A program made the position numbers and the translations under genes. From Oscillospiraceae bacterium (GTDB lineage Bacteria; Bacillota; Clostridia; Oscillospirales; Oscillospiraceae), in NCBI GenBank assembly GCA_015068135.1, contig SVLB01000001.1, forward strand, positions 44,284 to 108,283: a stretch of DNA of 64,000 bases, written 5' to 3'. The notes below the pieces were generated by a model, which saw only the letters and a program-made list of their open reading frames with translations, was not told the DNA's origin and searched no databases. Positions 33,305 to 42,310 of this stretch are shown here, piece by piece. Within the stretch, counting starts at the first letter, position 1. Each line of letters starts with the position of its first letter.

Positions 33305-33889
33305 ATGTCTGTACGAATCGCGACTGAGGCGGATCTTCCTGCCATGCTGGAGATCTACACGCCCTATGTGGATCACACCACCGTAAGCTTTGAATACGAG
33401 CCTCCCACGCTGCAGGCTTTTACCGACCGGTTTCGCTCCATCACGGCCCGGTTCCCCTGGCTGGTGTGGGAGGAAGAAGGCTGTGTCCTTGGGTATGCCT
33501 ACGGCAGCGCCCCCTTTACCCGGACAGCCTATCAGTGGAGCTGTGAGGTATCCATTTACCTGGCCCCCAAAGCCCACCGCCGGGGTATTGGCCGGATCCT
33601 CTACACCGCCCTGGAGCAGCTGATGACACGCCAGGGCTTTCGGATGTGTTATGCCCTGATCACCTCTCCCAATACCGCCTCTTTGTCCTTCCATACCGCC
33701 ATGGGCTACAGATTTTTGGTGGATTTTCACGATGTAGGCTTTAAGATGGGCCAGTGGCTGGGGGTCGTTTGGATGGAAAAAGAACTGAATTCTGTCGAAA
33801 TATCCAGTGCCCCTCCCATTCCTTTTGCAGAACTTGTGAAAAGTGACAAAAGTATCCTTTACTTTTTGGATAATTTACCGCTTCCCTAA
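33305..33889 (+). CDS. GNAT N-acetyltransferase, phosphinothricin acetyltransferase-like
   Basis: This 194-residue acetyltransferase has the acetyl-CoA loop APKAHRRGIGRILY and the N-terminal IRIATEADL-type start typical of the Pat/Bar/YncA branch, with SVSFEYEPP-like and SLSFHTAMGYRF motifs. Those enzymes acetylate phosphinothricin, methionine sulfone or similar amino acids; the substrate here is not known. The C-terminal 25 residues extend past the usual fold end. It starts after CGGAGG. Confidence 0.87.
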   Translation: MSVRIATEADLPAMLEIYTPYVDHTTVSFEYEPPTLQAFTDRFRSITARFPWLVWEEEGCVLGYAYGSAPFTRTAYQWSCEVSIYLAPKAHRRGIGRILYTALEQLMTRQGFRMCYALITSPNTASLSFHTAMGYRFLVDFHDVGFKMGQWLGVVWMEKELNSVEISSAPPIPFAELVKSDKSILYFLDNLPLP

Positions 33890-33913
33890 CCGTTAAAAAT
33901 GTGTTATGTTATG

Positions 33914-33946
33914 GGTGGAGATATACTGTCTCCACCTGTTTTTTTC
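33914..33946 (+). terminator. Hairpin with T-tract before glgC
   Basis: GGTGGAGAT and its near-complement CTCCACC form a stem followed by GTTTTTTT. It should terminate GNAT transcription. Only 40 bases lie between it and glgC with no good promoter, so it may instead sit inside the glg leader as an attenuator. Confidence 0.75.
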
Positions 33947-33986
33947 AAATCAGTTTTCCACCACTTTAACACAAGGAGCTGTCAAT

Positions 33987-35177
33987 ATGTATTTCCAGAA
34001 AAAACGCTGTATCGCAATGCTTTTGGCCGGTGGCCAGGGCAGTCGTCTGAAGGTGCTCACTGAGAAAACAGCCAAGCCCGCTGTTCCCTTTGGCGGTAAA
34101 TACCGGATCATCGACTTTCCCTTAAGCAACTGTGTCAATTCCGGCATCGATACCGTGGGCATCCTGACCCAGTATCAGCCCCTGGAGCTTAACGAATACA
34201 TCGGCAACGGTCAGCCCTGGGGCCTGAACAAGACCCACAGCTGCGCCCAGGTTCTGCCCCCCTACGAACGCCACGACAAGAAGTCCGGCTGGTACAAGGG
34301 CACTGCCAACGCCATCTATCAGAATATCGATTTTATCGAGCGTTTTGATCCTGACTATGTGGTAGTCCTCTCCGGTGACCACATCTACAAGATGGACTAT
34401 GCCAAGATGGTAGCCTATCACGAGGCCAACAACGCCTCCTGCACCATTGCTGTCCGTGAAGTGCCTCTGAAGGAGGCCTCCCGGTTCGGCATCCTGAACA
34501 CGAATCCCGACAACTCCATTTACGAGTTTGAGGAGAAGCCCAAGAAGCCCAAGTCCACCAACGCCTCCATGGGTATTTATGTGTTCAACTGGAGCGTTCT
34601 GCGGGAGGCTCTCATCAGCGATGAGGAAAATCCCGACTCCTCCAATGACTTCGGCAAGAACATTATCCCCAGCCTTCTGGCCGCGGGCCACAAAATGATG
34701 GCCTACCATTTTGACGGCTACTGGAAGGATGTGGGAACTATCGACTCCCTGTGGGAAGCCAACATGGAGCTTCTCGGCAAGGATCCGGAGTTCAACATCC
34801 GGGGCGATGAGCGCCATAAGATCTACGCCCGTAACGATGCCCATCCCTCCTCCTATATCGACGGCAACGCCAAGACCGTCAACTGTTTCATTGCCGAGGG
34901 CTGTGAAGTGTACGGCACGGTACGTCACAGTGTGATCTCTGTGGGCTGTACCATCGGCGAGGATGCTTTGGTAGAGGACAGCGTGGTCATGCCCGGCGTA
35001 GTCATCGAGCCCGGTGCCATCGTTCGCCATGCCATTTTGGGAGAGAGCAGCAAGGTCTGCCGCAACGCCGTTGTGGGCGGCGCCTTCGATGCCGATGAGC
35101 CTAAGCAGATCAGCGTCACCGCCAAGGGTGCCGTTGTGGAAGCCAATACCGTGCTTTTGCCCGGTGAAATGCTGTAA
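33987..35177 (+). CDS. glgC: Glucose-1-phosphate adenylyltransferase, catalytic subunit
   Basis: GlgC makes ADP-glucose for glycogen. The 396-residue protein has the nucleotide motif [21 protein letters not shown], the glucose-1-P loop with [10 protein letters not shown] and the C-terminal left-handed beta-helix with hexapeptide repeats. The start at 33987 follows AAGGAG; the track start at 33906 would extend through the hairpin upstream. It is first in glgC-glgD-glgA. As in other Firmicutes, the partner GlgD is divergent and probably regulatory. Confidence 0.96.
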   Translation: MYFQKKRCIAMLLAGGQGSRLKVLTEKTAKPAVPFGGKYRIIDFPLSNCVNSGIDTVGILTQYQPLELNEYIGNGQPWGLNKTHSCAQVLPPYERHDKKSGWYKGTANAIYQNIDFIERFDPDYVVVLSGDHIYKMDYAKMVAYHEANNASCTIAVREVPLKEASRFGILNTNPDNSIYEFEEKPKKPKSTNASMGIYVFNWSVLREALISDEENPDSSNDFGKNIIPSLLAAGHKMMAYHFDGYWKDVGTIDSLWEANMELLGKDPEFNIRGDERHKIYARNDAHPSSYIDGNAKTVNCFIAEGCEVYGTVRHSVISVGCTIGEDALVEDSVVMPGVVIEPGAIVRHAILGESSKVCRNAVVGGAFDADEPKQISVTAKGAVVEANTVLLPGEML

Positions 35178-35190
35178 GGAGGGGTATGCT

Positions 35191-36303
35191 ATGAATGCAA
35201 TGGGTATTATCTTCGCCAATGACGGCACCATCGGTGCCCTCACCGAAAAGCGCACCATGGCCAGTCTACCCTTTGGCGGTCGTTACCGTCAGGTGGACTT
35301 CGCCCTTTCCAACCTCTCCGCAGCCGGTATCCGCCATGTGGGCATCATCACCCGTCACAGCTACCAGAGCCTGATGAACCATATCGGCTCCGGTGAAGAA
35401 TGGGGCATGGAGCTGGAAGAAGGCGGCTTGGAATTTCTGACTCCCTATGCCATGAGCCGCACCGATAACTACCGGGGCAAGCTGGAATCTCTGTATACCG
35501 CCATGAACTTTTTGGAATACGGCGACGAGGACGAGTATGTCTTCATGATCGACTCCGCTGTTCTTTCCAATATTGATCTGCAGTGTGTTCTGTCCTCCCA
35601 CATCGAAAGTGGCTGTGACATCACCGTTGTCACCAAGGCCGGCATTGCCAACGGCACCAAGCAGCTGGATCTGGCCCTGAAGCTGGACGAGAACGGAAAG
35701 ATCTGTGACATGGCGGTAGACTATGTGGCCCCTGCCGACTACGTGGCCTCCATGGATATTTTTGTACTGTCCAAAAAGTGGCTGGTCCGTCAGGTAAAGG
35801 AGCATATTGCTCATAATCTGTACCATATGGACCGGGACCTGGTTTTGGGTCTGTGGCAGAAGGGTCAGGCTACTGTGAATGTCTACCAGTTTAAGGGCGA
35901 AGCCATGTTCAACGAATCTGTTGAGGAATATTTCCAGAATTCCCTGGCGCTGACCGATAAGAAGATCCGCTACGATCTGTTCCACTACAATCACCCGGTC
36001 TATACCCGTGTCCGTGACCGCGTTCCCTCCTTCTATGGGGACCGTTGCCAAATCAAAGACTGCATCGTAGCCGACGGCTGTATGCTGGGCGGCGAGGCTT
36101 CCAACTGTATTTTGTTCCGTCAGGTGACCTTGTACCCCGGCGCCGATATTCAAGACTGCATCATTATGAATGACTGCGTCATCGGCGAAGGCGCTCAGCT
36201 GAAAAATGTTATTTTGGATAAGGACGTGGTAGTACGTCCCGGTGCCCGGCTGATGGGCACTCCCAGCAATCCCGTGATCGTTAAGAGAGGAGAAATCGTA
36301 TGA
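35191..36303 (+). CDS. glgD: GlgD, non-catalytic partner of ADP-glucose pyrophosphorylase
   Basis: This 370-residue GlgC paralogue keeps the fold (MASLPFGGRYRQVDFALSNL and the beta-helix) but its nucleotide loop is altered: GIIFANDGTIGALTEKRT replaces the GGQGSRL consensus. This is the GlgD pattern of Firmicutes, where it modulates GlgC in a heterotetramer. The start is at 35191 after AAGGAGGGG. It overlaps glgA by four bases. Confidence 0.95.
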   Translation: MNAMGIIFANDGTIGALTEKRTMASLPFGGRYRQVDFALSNLSAAGIRHVGIITRHSYQSLMNHIGSGEEWGMELEEGGLEFLTPYAMSRTDNYRGKLESLYTAMNFLEYGDEDEYVFMIDSAVLSNIDLQCVLSSHIESGCDITVVTKAGIANGTKQLDLALKLDENGKICDMAVDYVAPADYVASMDIFVLSKKWLVRQVKEHIAHNLYHMDRDLVLGLWQKGQATVNVYQFKGEAMFNESVEEYFQNSLALTDKKIRYDLFHYNHPVYTRVRDRVPSFYGDRCQIKDCIVADGCMLGGEASNCILFRQVTLYPGADIQDCIIMNDCVIGEGAQLKNVILDKDVVVRPGARLMGTPSNPVIVKRGEIV

Positions 36304-37745
36304 AAATTGCCATCCTCGCCTCTGAGGGTGCGCCCTATGCCAAATCCGGCGGCCTGGGCGATGTAATGGAGGCCCTCCCTGCCGCCCTGGCGCGCATTGA
36401 GGGCAATGAAGTGGTGCTGATCCTGCCCTATTATAAAAAGATCAAAGAAAATCCCGCTTACGAAGTAGAGCAGGTAGCCCAGTTCCATGTGGCTTTGGGC
36501 TGGCGGCGGCAGTATGCCGGCATTTTCCGGCTCTTGAACCGCAATGACAGTGTTCAGGTGTTTTTTGTGGACAGCCAGTACTATTTCGGTGCCCGTCCCG
36601 GTGCTATTTACGGCGATGTGGATGACGGCGAACGCTTCGCCTTCTTCTCCAAAGCCTGCCTGGATGCCCTGGTAGCTGTGGACTTTGTCCCCGATGTGAT
36701 CCAGTGCAACGACTGGCAGACCGCTCTGGTCCCCACCCTGCTCCATGCCCAGTACCGGGCACTGTTCCCCAATACCAAATGCATGTACACCATCCACAAC
36801 ATCGAATACCAGGGCTGGGCCCACGGTGACTTCTTCGATGATGTGCTGGCACTGCCCTGGGAGTACCGCAATACCCTGGATATGGGCGGCAGTGTGAATC
36901 TGATGAAGGGTGCCATCGAGTCTGCGGACCTGGTGACCACCGTTTCCCAGACCTATGCCCGGGAGCTGATGTATCCCTACTATGCCCATGGCCTGGATGG
37001 GATCCTGGCCTCCAATGCCTGGAAGCTCACCGGCATCACCAACGGCATCGATGTGGGTACCTTTAACCCCGAGACCGATCCCCATCTTCCCGCCCATTTC
37101 AATGCCGACTCCTTCCGGGAGGGCAAAGCCGCCTGTAAGGCCGCCCTGCAGGAGGAAGTGGGTCTGCCCATCCGGGAGGACGTGCCTTTGATGGTCATGG
37201 TCACCCGTTTGGCAGGTCACAAGGGGCTGGACCTTCTTTGCTATATTGCCCGTCGGCTCATGTGGGAGGAGGACTGCCAGCTTTTGGTGGTTGGCACCGG
37301 TGAGCCCCGGTTTGAGCAGTTCTTCCGGGAGCTTGCGGCAGAATTCCCCGACCGGGTCGCTGCAAAGCTCATCTTTGATCTGGGCCTTGCCGCCCGGACC
37401 TATGCCGGCGGTGATATCTACCTGATGCCCTCCAAGAGCGAGCCCTGCGGTCTGAGCCAAATGAACGCCATGCGTTACGGCACCGTTCCCGTGGTCCATT
37501 CCACCGGCGGCTTGAAGGACACCGTACCGCCTGTGGATGAAAACGGGCAAAACGGTCTGGGCTTTACCTTCCAAAGCTACAATGCTGACGACTTCTACGG
37601 TGCGCTGAAGCGCTGCCTGAGACTGTACAATGAGATGCCCGAGGCTTTCCGGGCTTTGCAGTATACGGATATGTGCCAGGACTTCTCCTGGAATGTCCCC
37701 GCCGGAAAGTATATGGAGCTGTTCCATCAAATGCTGGGCTGGTAA
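36300..37745 (+). CDS. glgA: Glycogen synthase (GT5)
   Basis: GlgA transfers glucose from ADP-glucose to the growing glycogen chain. The 481-residue protein has the ADP-glucose motif YAKSGGLGDVMEALP near its N-terminus and the late PSKSEPCGLSQMNAMRYG with the catalytic glutamate. The start overlaps the glgD stop. Glycogen branching and phosphorylase genes (glgB, glgP) are not in the window. Confidence 0.96.
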   Translation: MKIAILASEGAPYAKSGGLGDVMEALPAALARIEGNEVVLILPYYKKIKENPAYEVEQVAQFHVALGWRRQYAGIFRLLNRNDSVQVFFVDSQYYFGARPGAIYGDVDDGERFAFFSKACLDALVAVDFVPDVIQCNDWQTALVPTLLHAQYRALFPNTKCMYTIHNIEYQGWAHGDFFDDVLALPWEYRNTLDMGGSVNLMKGAIESADLVTTVSQTYARELMYPYYAHGLDGILASNAWKLTGITNGIDVGTFNPETDPHLPAHFNADSFREGKAACKAALQEEVGLPIREDVPLMVMVTRLAGHKGLDLLCYIARRLMWEEDCQLLVVGTGEPRFEQFFRELAAEFPDRVAAKLIFDLGLAARTYAGGDIYLMPSKSEPCGLSQMNAMRYGTVPVVHSTGGLKDTVPPVDENGQNGLGFTFQSYNADDFYGALKRCLRLYNEMPEAFRALQYTDMCQDFSWNVPAGKYMELFHQMLGW

Positions 37746-37757
37746 CCTTCCAAAAAG

Positions 37758-37883
37758 ATAGACTGTCATTCCGAGTGGAGCGTAGCGGAATCGAGGAATC
37801 TGCGCACTATATGACTGCTAAGCAGTGAAACAGTGCCAAGATCCTTCGACTCGCTGCGCTCGCTCAGGATGACAGTCTTTTTT
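37758..37883 (+). repeat. Dispersed palindromic repeat after glgA, acting as terminator
   Basis: AGACTGTCATTCCGAG at one end pairs with CAGGATGACAGTCT at the other, with inner hairpins such as AGCGTAGCGGAATCGAGGAAT and CTTCGACTCGCTGCGCTCG. TTTTTT follows on the plus strand. Similar repeats are common between genes of gut Clostridia. The rest of 37746-37976 holds another GGGTCATGACCCC palindrome and no gene. Confidence 0.75.
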
Positions 37884-37976
37884 GTTGTTTTCTCTTCCCA
37901 AAACTATTTTACCTTAGTTAGACGGCACCTTGCTTTGTCCGGACTGCGGCAGGGTCATGACCCCGCTCTACAGCTT

Positions 37977-38936
37977 TTATTCCGTACCGTTGCTTAAGGC
38001 GCAGATGGCATCTGCCAGAATATCTGCCGAGAGGAGGGCTTCTGCGTGGGTATTGCCGGCAGTGCCTACCTCTATCAGGAGCATTCCCGGAGACAGATCC
38101 TGGTTATACCGGGAATTGCGCAGACAAAAGGGTCTGCAGATCCCGGGAGCCTGCCGCTCCAGCTGGACATACAGCTTCAGTCCCAATGCCACATTTTCCT
38201 TCCACTGGGGGTTCTCCTGCCAGGCATACCCCGTTCCCAATACCAGCATCAGCTGGGCGGCCCGGCTTCCGTCTACCTGGGCAGTCGCTCCCAGCTGATT
38301 GCCGTTTTTATCCTCGATGGCATCCCGGTGCAGGTCCAGGACAAGACAGATCTCCGGGCATTCCGCAAGCCAGCGGCTTACAGTCTGCCGGGCGGCATCA
38401 TAGGAGCCGTCATAAGAATCCCGATCATGTAGGGTCTTATCGTGGATCACCCCAATGCCCCGGGCTTCCAGCTGTTTTGCCAAAGCCTCCCCAATGGACA
38501 CCATATTTTGGGAAGTATCCTCCGTGCGGTAACCGCCACTGTCCAAATAGCTTTCGCAGGCATGGGTATGGACGATCAGCACCTTTGGGTCTTGTCCATA
38601 CAAGGACCAATCCAGGGGCTTTTCCAAAAGCTCCTCCAGATCTACCTGGGCTGCGGCAGTCTGATGCAATTGGATGGACGGGGCATCCGAAGCAGAGAAG
38701 CAAGGCTTTGCAAGCGGTTGGGTGGGAACCGTTGGCTCCGGGGCCTGGGTCGTTTCTGTACTCTTTGGAGCCGCGGAAGCTTTGGGCCACCGGCCCGTCT
38801 CCGCATACAAAAGCCAGGATGCCAGCCCTGGCCCGATCCTCCCCATTTGGGGCAGGAGATTTCCTGCCAGGCGCAGCACCACCGCCCCCAGGATCGCTGC
38901 CGCTCCCACTCGCAGACTCTTTCGTTCCGGTCCCAT
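37977..38936 (-). CDS. spoIIP: SpoIIP-family peptidoglycan hydrolase
   Basis: SpoIIP is an amidase/endopeptidase that thins septal peptidoglycan during engulfment. The 319-residue protein has an N-terminal membrane segment and a catalytic domain with VLIVHTHACESYL (metal-binding His/Glu), LVLDLHRDAIED and GMLLIEVGTAGNTHAEA. The start at 38936 follows GGGAGG. Bacillus SpoIIP has about 400 residues; this shorter form is usual in Clostridia. It supports spore formation, as does spoIVB. Confidence 0.9.
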   Translation of the reverse strand: MGPERKSLRVGAAAILGAVVLRLAGNLLPQMGRIGPGLASWLLYAETGRWPKASAAPKSTETTQAPEPTVPTQPLAKPCFSASDAPSIQLHQTAAAQVDLEELLEKPLDWSLYGQDPKVLIVHTHACESYLDSGGYRTEDTSQNMVSIGEALAKQLEARGIGVIHDKTLHDRDSYDGSYDAARQTVSRWLAECPEICLVLDLHRDAIEDKNGNQLGATAQVDGSRAAQLMLVLGTGYAWQENPQWKENVALGLKLYVQLERQAPGICRPFCLRNSRYNQDLSPGMLLIEVGTAGNTHAEALLSADILADAICALSNGTE

Positions 38937-38989
38937 AATGCCTCCCTTCCAAAAAAGAGGGTTGCCGCAAGCGGCAACCCTCTGTATGT

Positions 38990-39469
38990 TTATGGGCGTT
39001 TCCATTTCGGTCTTGTCCGTAATTCCAAACGCAAATTAGCAAAAAAATCTGACAACAATTCTGCCGCTTCTGCCTCGCATAATCCCCTTTCTACCTGGGG
39101 ATGATGATTGAAAGCCATAGAAAACAGGTCGCAGACAGAACCGCAAGCGCCACATTTTTTATCCTCTGCCCCAAATACCACCCTTGGGATCCGGGCATTG
39201 ACGATCGCCCCTGCGCACATGGGGCAGGGCTCCAATGTCACATACAAGGTGCATTCCCAAAGCCGCCAGCCCCCCAGGGTCTTGCAGGCCTGGGCAATGG
39301 CCTCCACCTCCGCGTGAGCCAAAGCGGACTTGTCCTTCTCCCGGCGGTTGCGGCCACAGCCCACGATCTCATCTCCCCGGACGATCACGCAGCCCACCGG
39401 CACTTCTCCCTCCGCCGCCGCTTCCTTTGCCAATTCCAGCGCCTGCTCCATATAGAATCTGTCGTCCAT
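38990..39469 (-). CDS. tadA: tRNA-specific adenosine deaminase
   Basis: TadA converts wobble adenosine 34 of tRNA-Arg(ACG) to inosine. The 159-residue zinc enzyme has the His-Ala-Glu catalytic motif in SALAHAEVEAI and the zinc cysteines in LEPCPMCAGAIV. FGAEDKKCGACGSVCDL is typical of the family. GGAGATGAGCGG precedes the start. It lies 53 bases upstream of spoIIP on the same strand. Confidence 0.95.
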   Translation of the reverse strand: MDDRFYMEQALELAKEAAAEGEVPVGCVIVRGDEIVGCGRNRREKDKSALAHAEVEAIAQACKTLGGWRLWECTLYVTLEPCPMCAGAIVNARIPRVVFGAEDKKCGACGSVCDLFSMAFNHHPQVERGLCEAEAAELLSDFFANLRLELRTRPKWKRP

Positions 39470-39605
39470 CCGCTCATCTCCTTTTGCTTATCATACGCAA
39501 AAAGCCGCCAACAGTCAAGAACATTCCAATTATCCGCTTTGCCTCCCATTCATCTGGGTCCATTCTATCACAGCTTCGCCGGGAAAAAGGTAAAAATCTG
39601 CTGGG

Positions 39606-39643
39606 TCACAAATATTGCATCCGGGAAATATTTGTGATATAAT
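39606..39643 (+). promoter_or_regulatory. queH promoter overlapped by a perfect palindrome
   Basis: TTGCAT (39615-39620) and TATAAT (39638-39643) are 17 bases apart. TCACAAATATT and AATATTTGTGA form perfect 11-bp arms (39606-39616 and 39627-39637) with a 10-base spacer, spanning the -35 box up to the -10 box. This is the layout of a repressor operator. Confidence 0.75.
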
Positions 39644-39673
39644 GTCTAAAATGTGTATTTTGGGGAGTTTTTT

Positions 39674-40219
39674 ATGAAAACCTTACTCCATATTTGCTGT
39701 GCCCCCTGTGCCAACCAGTGCATTGAGGTTTTGCGCACCGATCATTTCGAGGTATCCGGCTTCTGGTACAATCCCAACATCCATCCCTTCACGGAGTACC
39801 GTGCCCGTCGCAACTGTCTTCGGGAATATGCCGAGACCATTGCCCTTCCCCTTCTGGAGAAAAACGATTACGCATTGCGCCCCTTTGTCCGGGCAGTTGC
39901 GGAGGATATCTCCGGCCGCTGTGTCAAATGCTACGAAATGCGTCTGTTTGAGACGGCAAAAGCCGCCAGGGAGGGTGGCTTTGACAGCTTTACCTCCTCA
40001 CTGTTCATCAGCCCCTATCAGAATCATGAGCTGATGCGGGAGGTTGCTGGGCGCGCCGCCGCGGAATATGGCGTGGAATTTCTCTACCGGGATTTCCGTC
40101 CCTATTTCAAGGCCGGTCAGGAAAAAGCCCGTGAACTTGGCTTTTATATGCAGAAATACTGCGGCTGCGTGTTCTCCGAAGAAGAGCGCTATCTGAAGAA
40201 AAATAAGATCATATTGTAG
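39674..40219 (+). CDS. queH: Epoxyqueuosine reductase QueH
   Basis: QueH reduces epoxyqueuosine in tRNA to queuosine using an iron-sulfur cluster. The 181-residue protein has LHICCAPCANQC near the N-terminus, GRCVKCYEMRL in the middle and KYCGCVFSEEERY near the end, the cysteine pattern of the former DUF208. It fits with gluQ at 27298. The start at 39674 follows GGGGAG. The plasmid-like queuosine genes queCDE are not here, so the cell may salvage queuine. Confidence 0.93.
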   Translation: MKTLLHICCAPCANQCIEVLRTDHFEVSGFWYNPNIHPFTEYRARRNCLREYAETIALPLLEKNDYALRPFVRAVAEDISGRCVKCYEMRLFETAKAAREGGFDSFTSSLFISPYQNHELMREVAGRAAAEYGVEFLYRDFRPYFKAGQEKARELGFYMQKYCGCVFSEEERYLKKNKIIL

Positions 40220-40229
40220 AGGAAAGCTT

Positions 40230-41369
40230 ATGGATCAGTTCGTATTTGCCGTCCCTTGTTTATTTGGCCTGGAGGGCATTGCCGGTGATGAATTGCGCCG
40301 GTTGGGTATGGAAAATGTCAAGGTGGAGGACCGCCGTGTTTTATTCACGGGAGATGCCGCCGCCATGGCAAAGGCCAATATCTGCCTGCGCACCGGTGAG
40401 CGTGTCATGCTGGTTTTAGCCCAGTTCACCGCCAAGAGCTTCGAGGAACTTTTTCAGGGGGTGTATCACGCAAACCTGGAGGATTTCATTCCCAGGGACG
40501 GAGAATTTCCCGTAAAGGGCCACTGCCTGAACAGCCAGCTTATGAGCGTCAGTGACTGCCAGGCCATTATTAAAAAAGCCGCCTCCAAACGCCTGGGCGA
40601 GAAGTACGGCATCCAGTGGCTGCCGGAAACCGGCACCAAATTCCAGCTTCATTTCACCATCTTAAACGACCAGGTGACGCTAAGCCTGGACACCTCCGGT
40701 CCCGGTCTTCACAAGCGCGGCTACCGGGCTGTGGGCAACGATGCCCCCCTGCATGAGACCCTGGCTGCCGGTATGATCCAGCTGACCCGTTACCGGGGCA
40801 GAGAGTTCTTTTGGGATCCCTTCTGCGGCTCCGGTACCATTCCCATCGAGGCCGCTTTGATCGCCAAGAACCGGGCGCCCGGTCTGAACCGGCAGTTTGC
40901 GGCAGAGGCCTATCCCTGGGTGGACAAGGCCTGCTGGGAGCTTGCCAAAACCGAGGCCCGGGACAAGGAATTTAAGGGAGATTACCGGATCATGGGCTCG
41001 GACAGCGACCCCACCTGCGTTTCTTTGTCCTTTGCCAATGCCCGCAAGGCCGGTGTTTCCGACTGCGTCACCTTCAAAGACGGCGACGCCACCAAAATGA
41101 GTCTGCCCACAGACAGCGGTATTTTGGTCTGCAATCCCCCCTACGGTGAGCGCATGATGGAACAGCAAAGCGCCCAGCGGCTCTACAGTGCCCTGGGACG
41201 GCATTTAAAATTTGCCAATGACTGGAAGAAGTTTGTCATTACCTCCGAGCCGGAGTTCGAGCATTATTTCGGTCGCCGTGCCGACAAGAAGCGGAAGTTC
41301 TACAACGGAAAGATCAAATGCGATTACTATATGTTCACCGATAACAGCCGCCGTGGAGTGAGAAAATGA
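40230..41369 (+). CDS. rlmL: THUMP-domain 23S rRNA methyltransferase (RlmL/YpsC-like)
   Basis: This 379-residue methyltransferase has an N-terminal ferredoxin-like/THUMP region, then FFWDPFCGSGTIPIEAALIA (SAM binding) and the N6/N2-methyltransferase motif VCNPPYGER. It matches the single-domain Firmicutes YpsC group, which corresponds to the N-terminal half of E. coli RlmKL (m2G2445). It lies 10 bases after queH and overlaps the next start by ATGA, so the genes form one operon. Confidence 0.92.
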   Translation: MDQFVFAVPCLFGLEGIAGDELRRLGMENVKVEDRRVLFTGDAAAMAKANICLRTGERVMLVLAQFTAKSFEELFQGVYHANLEDFIPRDGEFPVKGHCLNSQLMSVSDCQAIIKKAASKRLGEKYGIQWLPETGTKFQLHFTILNDQVTLSLDTSGPGLHKRGYRAVGNDAPLHETLAAGMIQLTRYRGREFFWDPFCGSGTIPIEAALIAKNRAPGLNRQFAAEAYPWVDKACWELAKTEARDKEFKGDYRIMGSDSDPTCVSLSFANARKAGVSDCVTFKDGDATKMSLPTDSGILVCNPPYGERMMEQQSAQRLYSALGRHLKFANDWKKFVITSEPEFEHYFGRRADKKRKFYNGKIKCDYYMFTDNSRRGVRK

Positions 41370-42289
41370 AGCATCTGTTTATCATCAACCCTGCCGCCGG
41401 CAGCAAAGACCGGACCGAAAGCTATAAAGCACAGATCGAAGCCCACTGTCAGAGCCTTAATTATGAGATCGCCGTTTCCCAGGCACCCGGTCACTGCACG
41501 GAGCTTGCCCGGGCAGCCGCACAGTCCGGAGAGGAATACCGGATCTATGCCTGCGGTGGTGACGGCACCTTAAACGAAGTCGCCACCGGTGCCGCAGGCT
41601 ATGAAAACGTGGCAGTCACTGCCTTTGTAGGCGGCAGCGGCAATGATTTTGTCCGCTTGTTCAGCGAACCCAATGCCTTCCGGGAGCTTCCCCGGCTTTT
41701 GGACTGTGAGGAAGCCACCTTCGACATGATCCGCTGTAATGACGATTTTTCCGTAAATATCTGCTCCGTAGGTCTGGATGCCCGGATCGGTACGGATGTA
41801 TCCCGGTATAAACGGCTCCCCCTGCTCCATGGTTTTCGAGCCTATGCGGTCTCCACGGTGGTCAATGTGATCAAGGGCATTGCCGAGCATTACACCATCG
41901 AGATCGACGGTGAGCGCATCGACGGCAAGCAGACCATGATCTGCGCCTGTAACGGCAGATTTTACGGCGGCGGTTTCAATCCCGTCCCCGAGGCTGACCC
42001 CAGTGACGGACTGATGGATGTGCTGATCGTAAAAAAGGTCTCCCGTCTGCAGGTCCCCGGTGTGGTAGGCAAGTATAAAAAGGGACTTTATCAGAAGCTT
42101 CCCAAGCTGGTGCGGCACTTCCGCACCGACCGGGTCAGGATCCTATGTGACAAAGAGACCTGCATCAATCTGGACGGAGAACTGCGCCGGGCGAAAGAGG
42201 TTGTCTTCTCCATTGCCAAGGAAAAGCTGCGTTTCTTCTATCCCAAGGGGCTGACCTGGCAGGTAAAGCTTCCTGCGGAAGTAAAATAA
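41366..42289 (+). CDS. Diacylglycerol/lipid kinase family protein
   Basis: This 307-residue protein has the lipid-kinase phosphate loop IYACGGDGTLNEV and GGSGNDFVR, with the N-terminal FIINPAAGSKDR. DgkB-like proteins phosphorylate diacylglycerol for phosphatidic acid recycling; YegS-like relatives act on other lipids. It is translationally coupled to rlmL and followed by the ADP-ribosylglycohydrolase-like gene. Confidence 0.88.
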   Translation: MKHLFIINPAAGSKDRTESYKAQIEAHCQSLNYEIAVSQAPGHCTELARAAAQSGEEYRIYACGGDGTLNEVATGAAGYENVAVTAFVGGSGNDFVRLFSEPNAFRELPRLLDCEEATFDMIRCNDDFSVNICSVGLDARIGTDVSRYKRLPLLHGFRAYAVSTVVNVIKGIAEHYTIEIDGERIDGKQTMICACNGRFYGGGFNPVPEADPSDGLMDVLIVKKVSRLQVPGVVGKYKKGLYQKLPKLVRHFRTDRVRILCDKETCINLDGELRRAKEVVFSIAKEKLRFFYPKGLTWQVKLPAEVK

Positions 42290-42310
42290 TACATATCAGG
42301 AGGTGTCGGT

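Noticed and set aside
36195-37769. 524-residue minus-strand ORF over glgA
   Set aside because: GlgA has clear motifs in the plus strand; this frame is His/Gly/Gln-rich shadow sequence.
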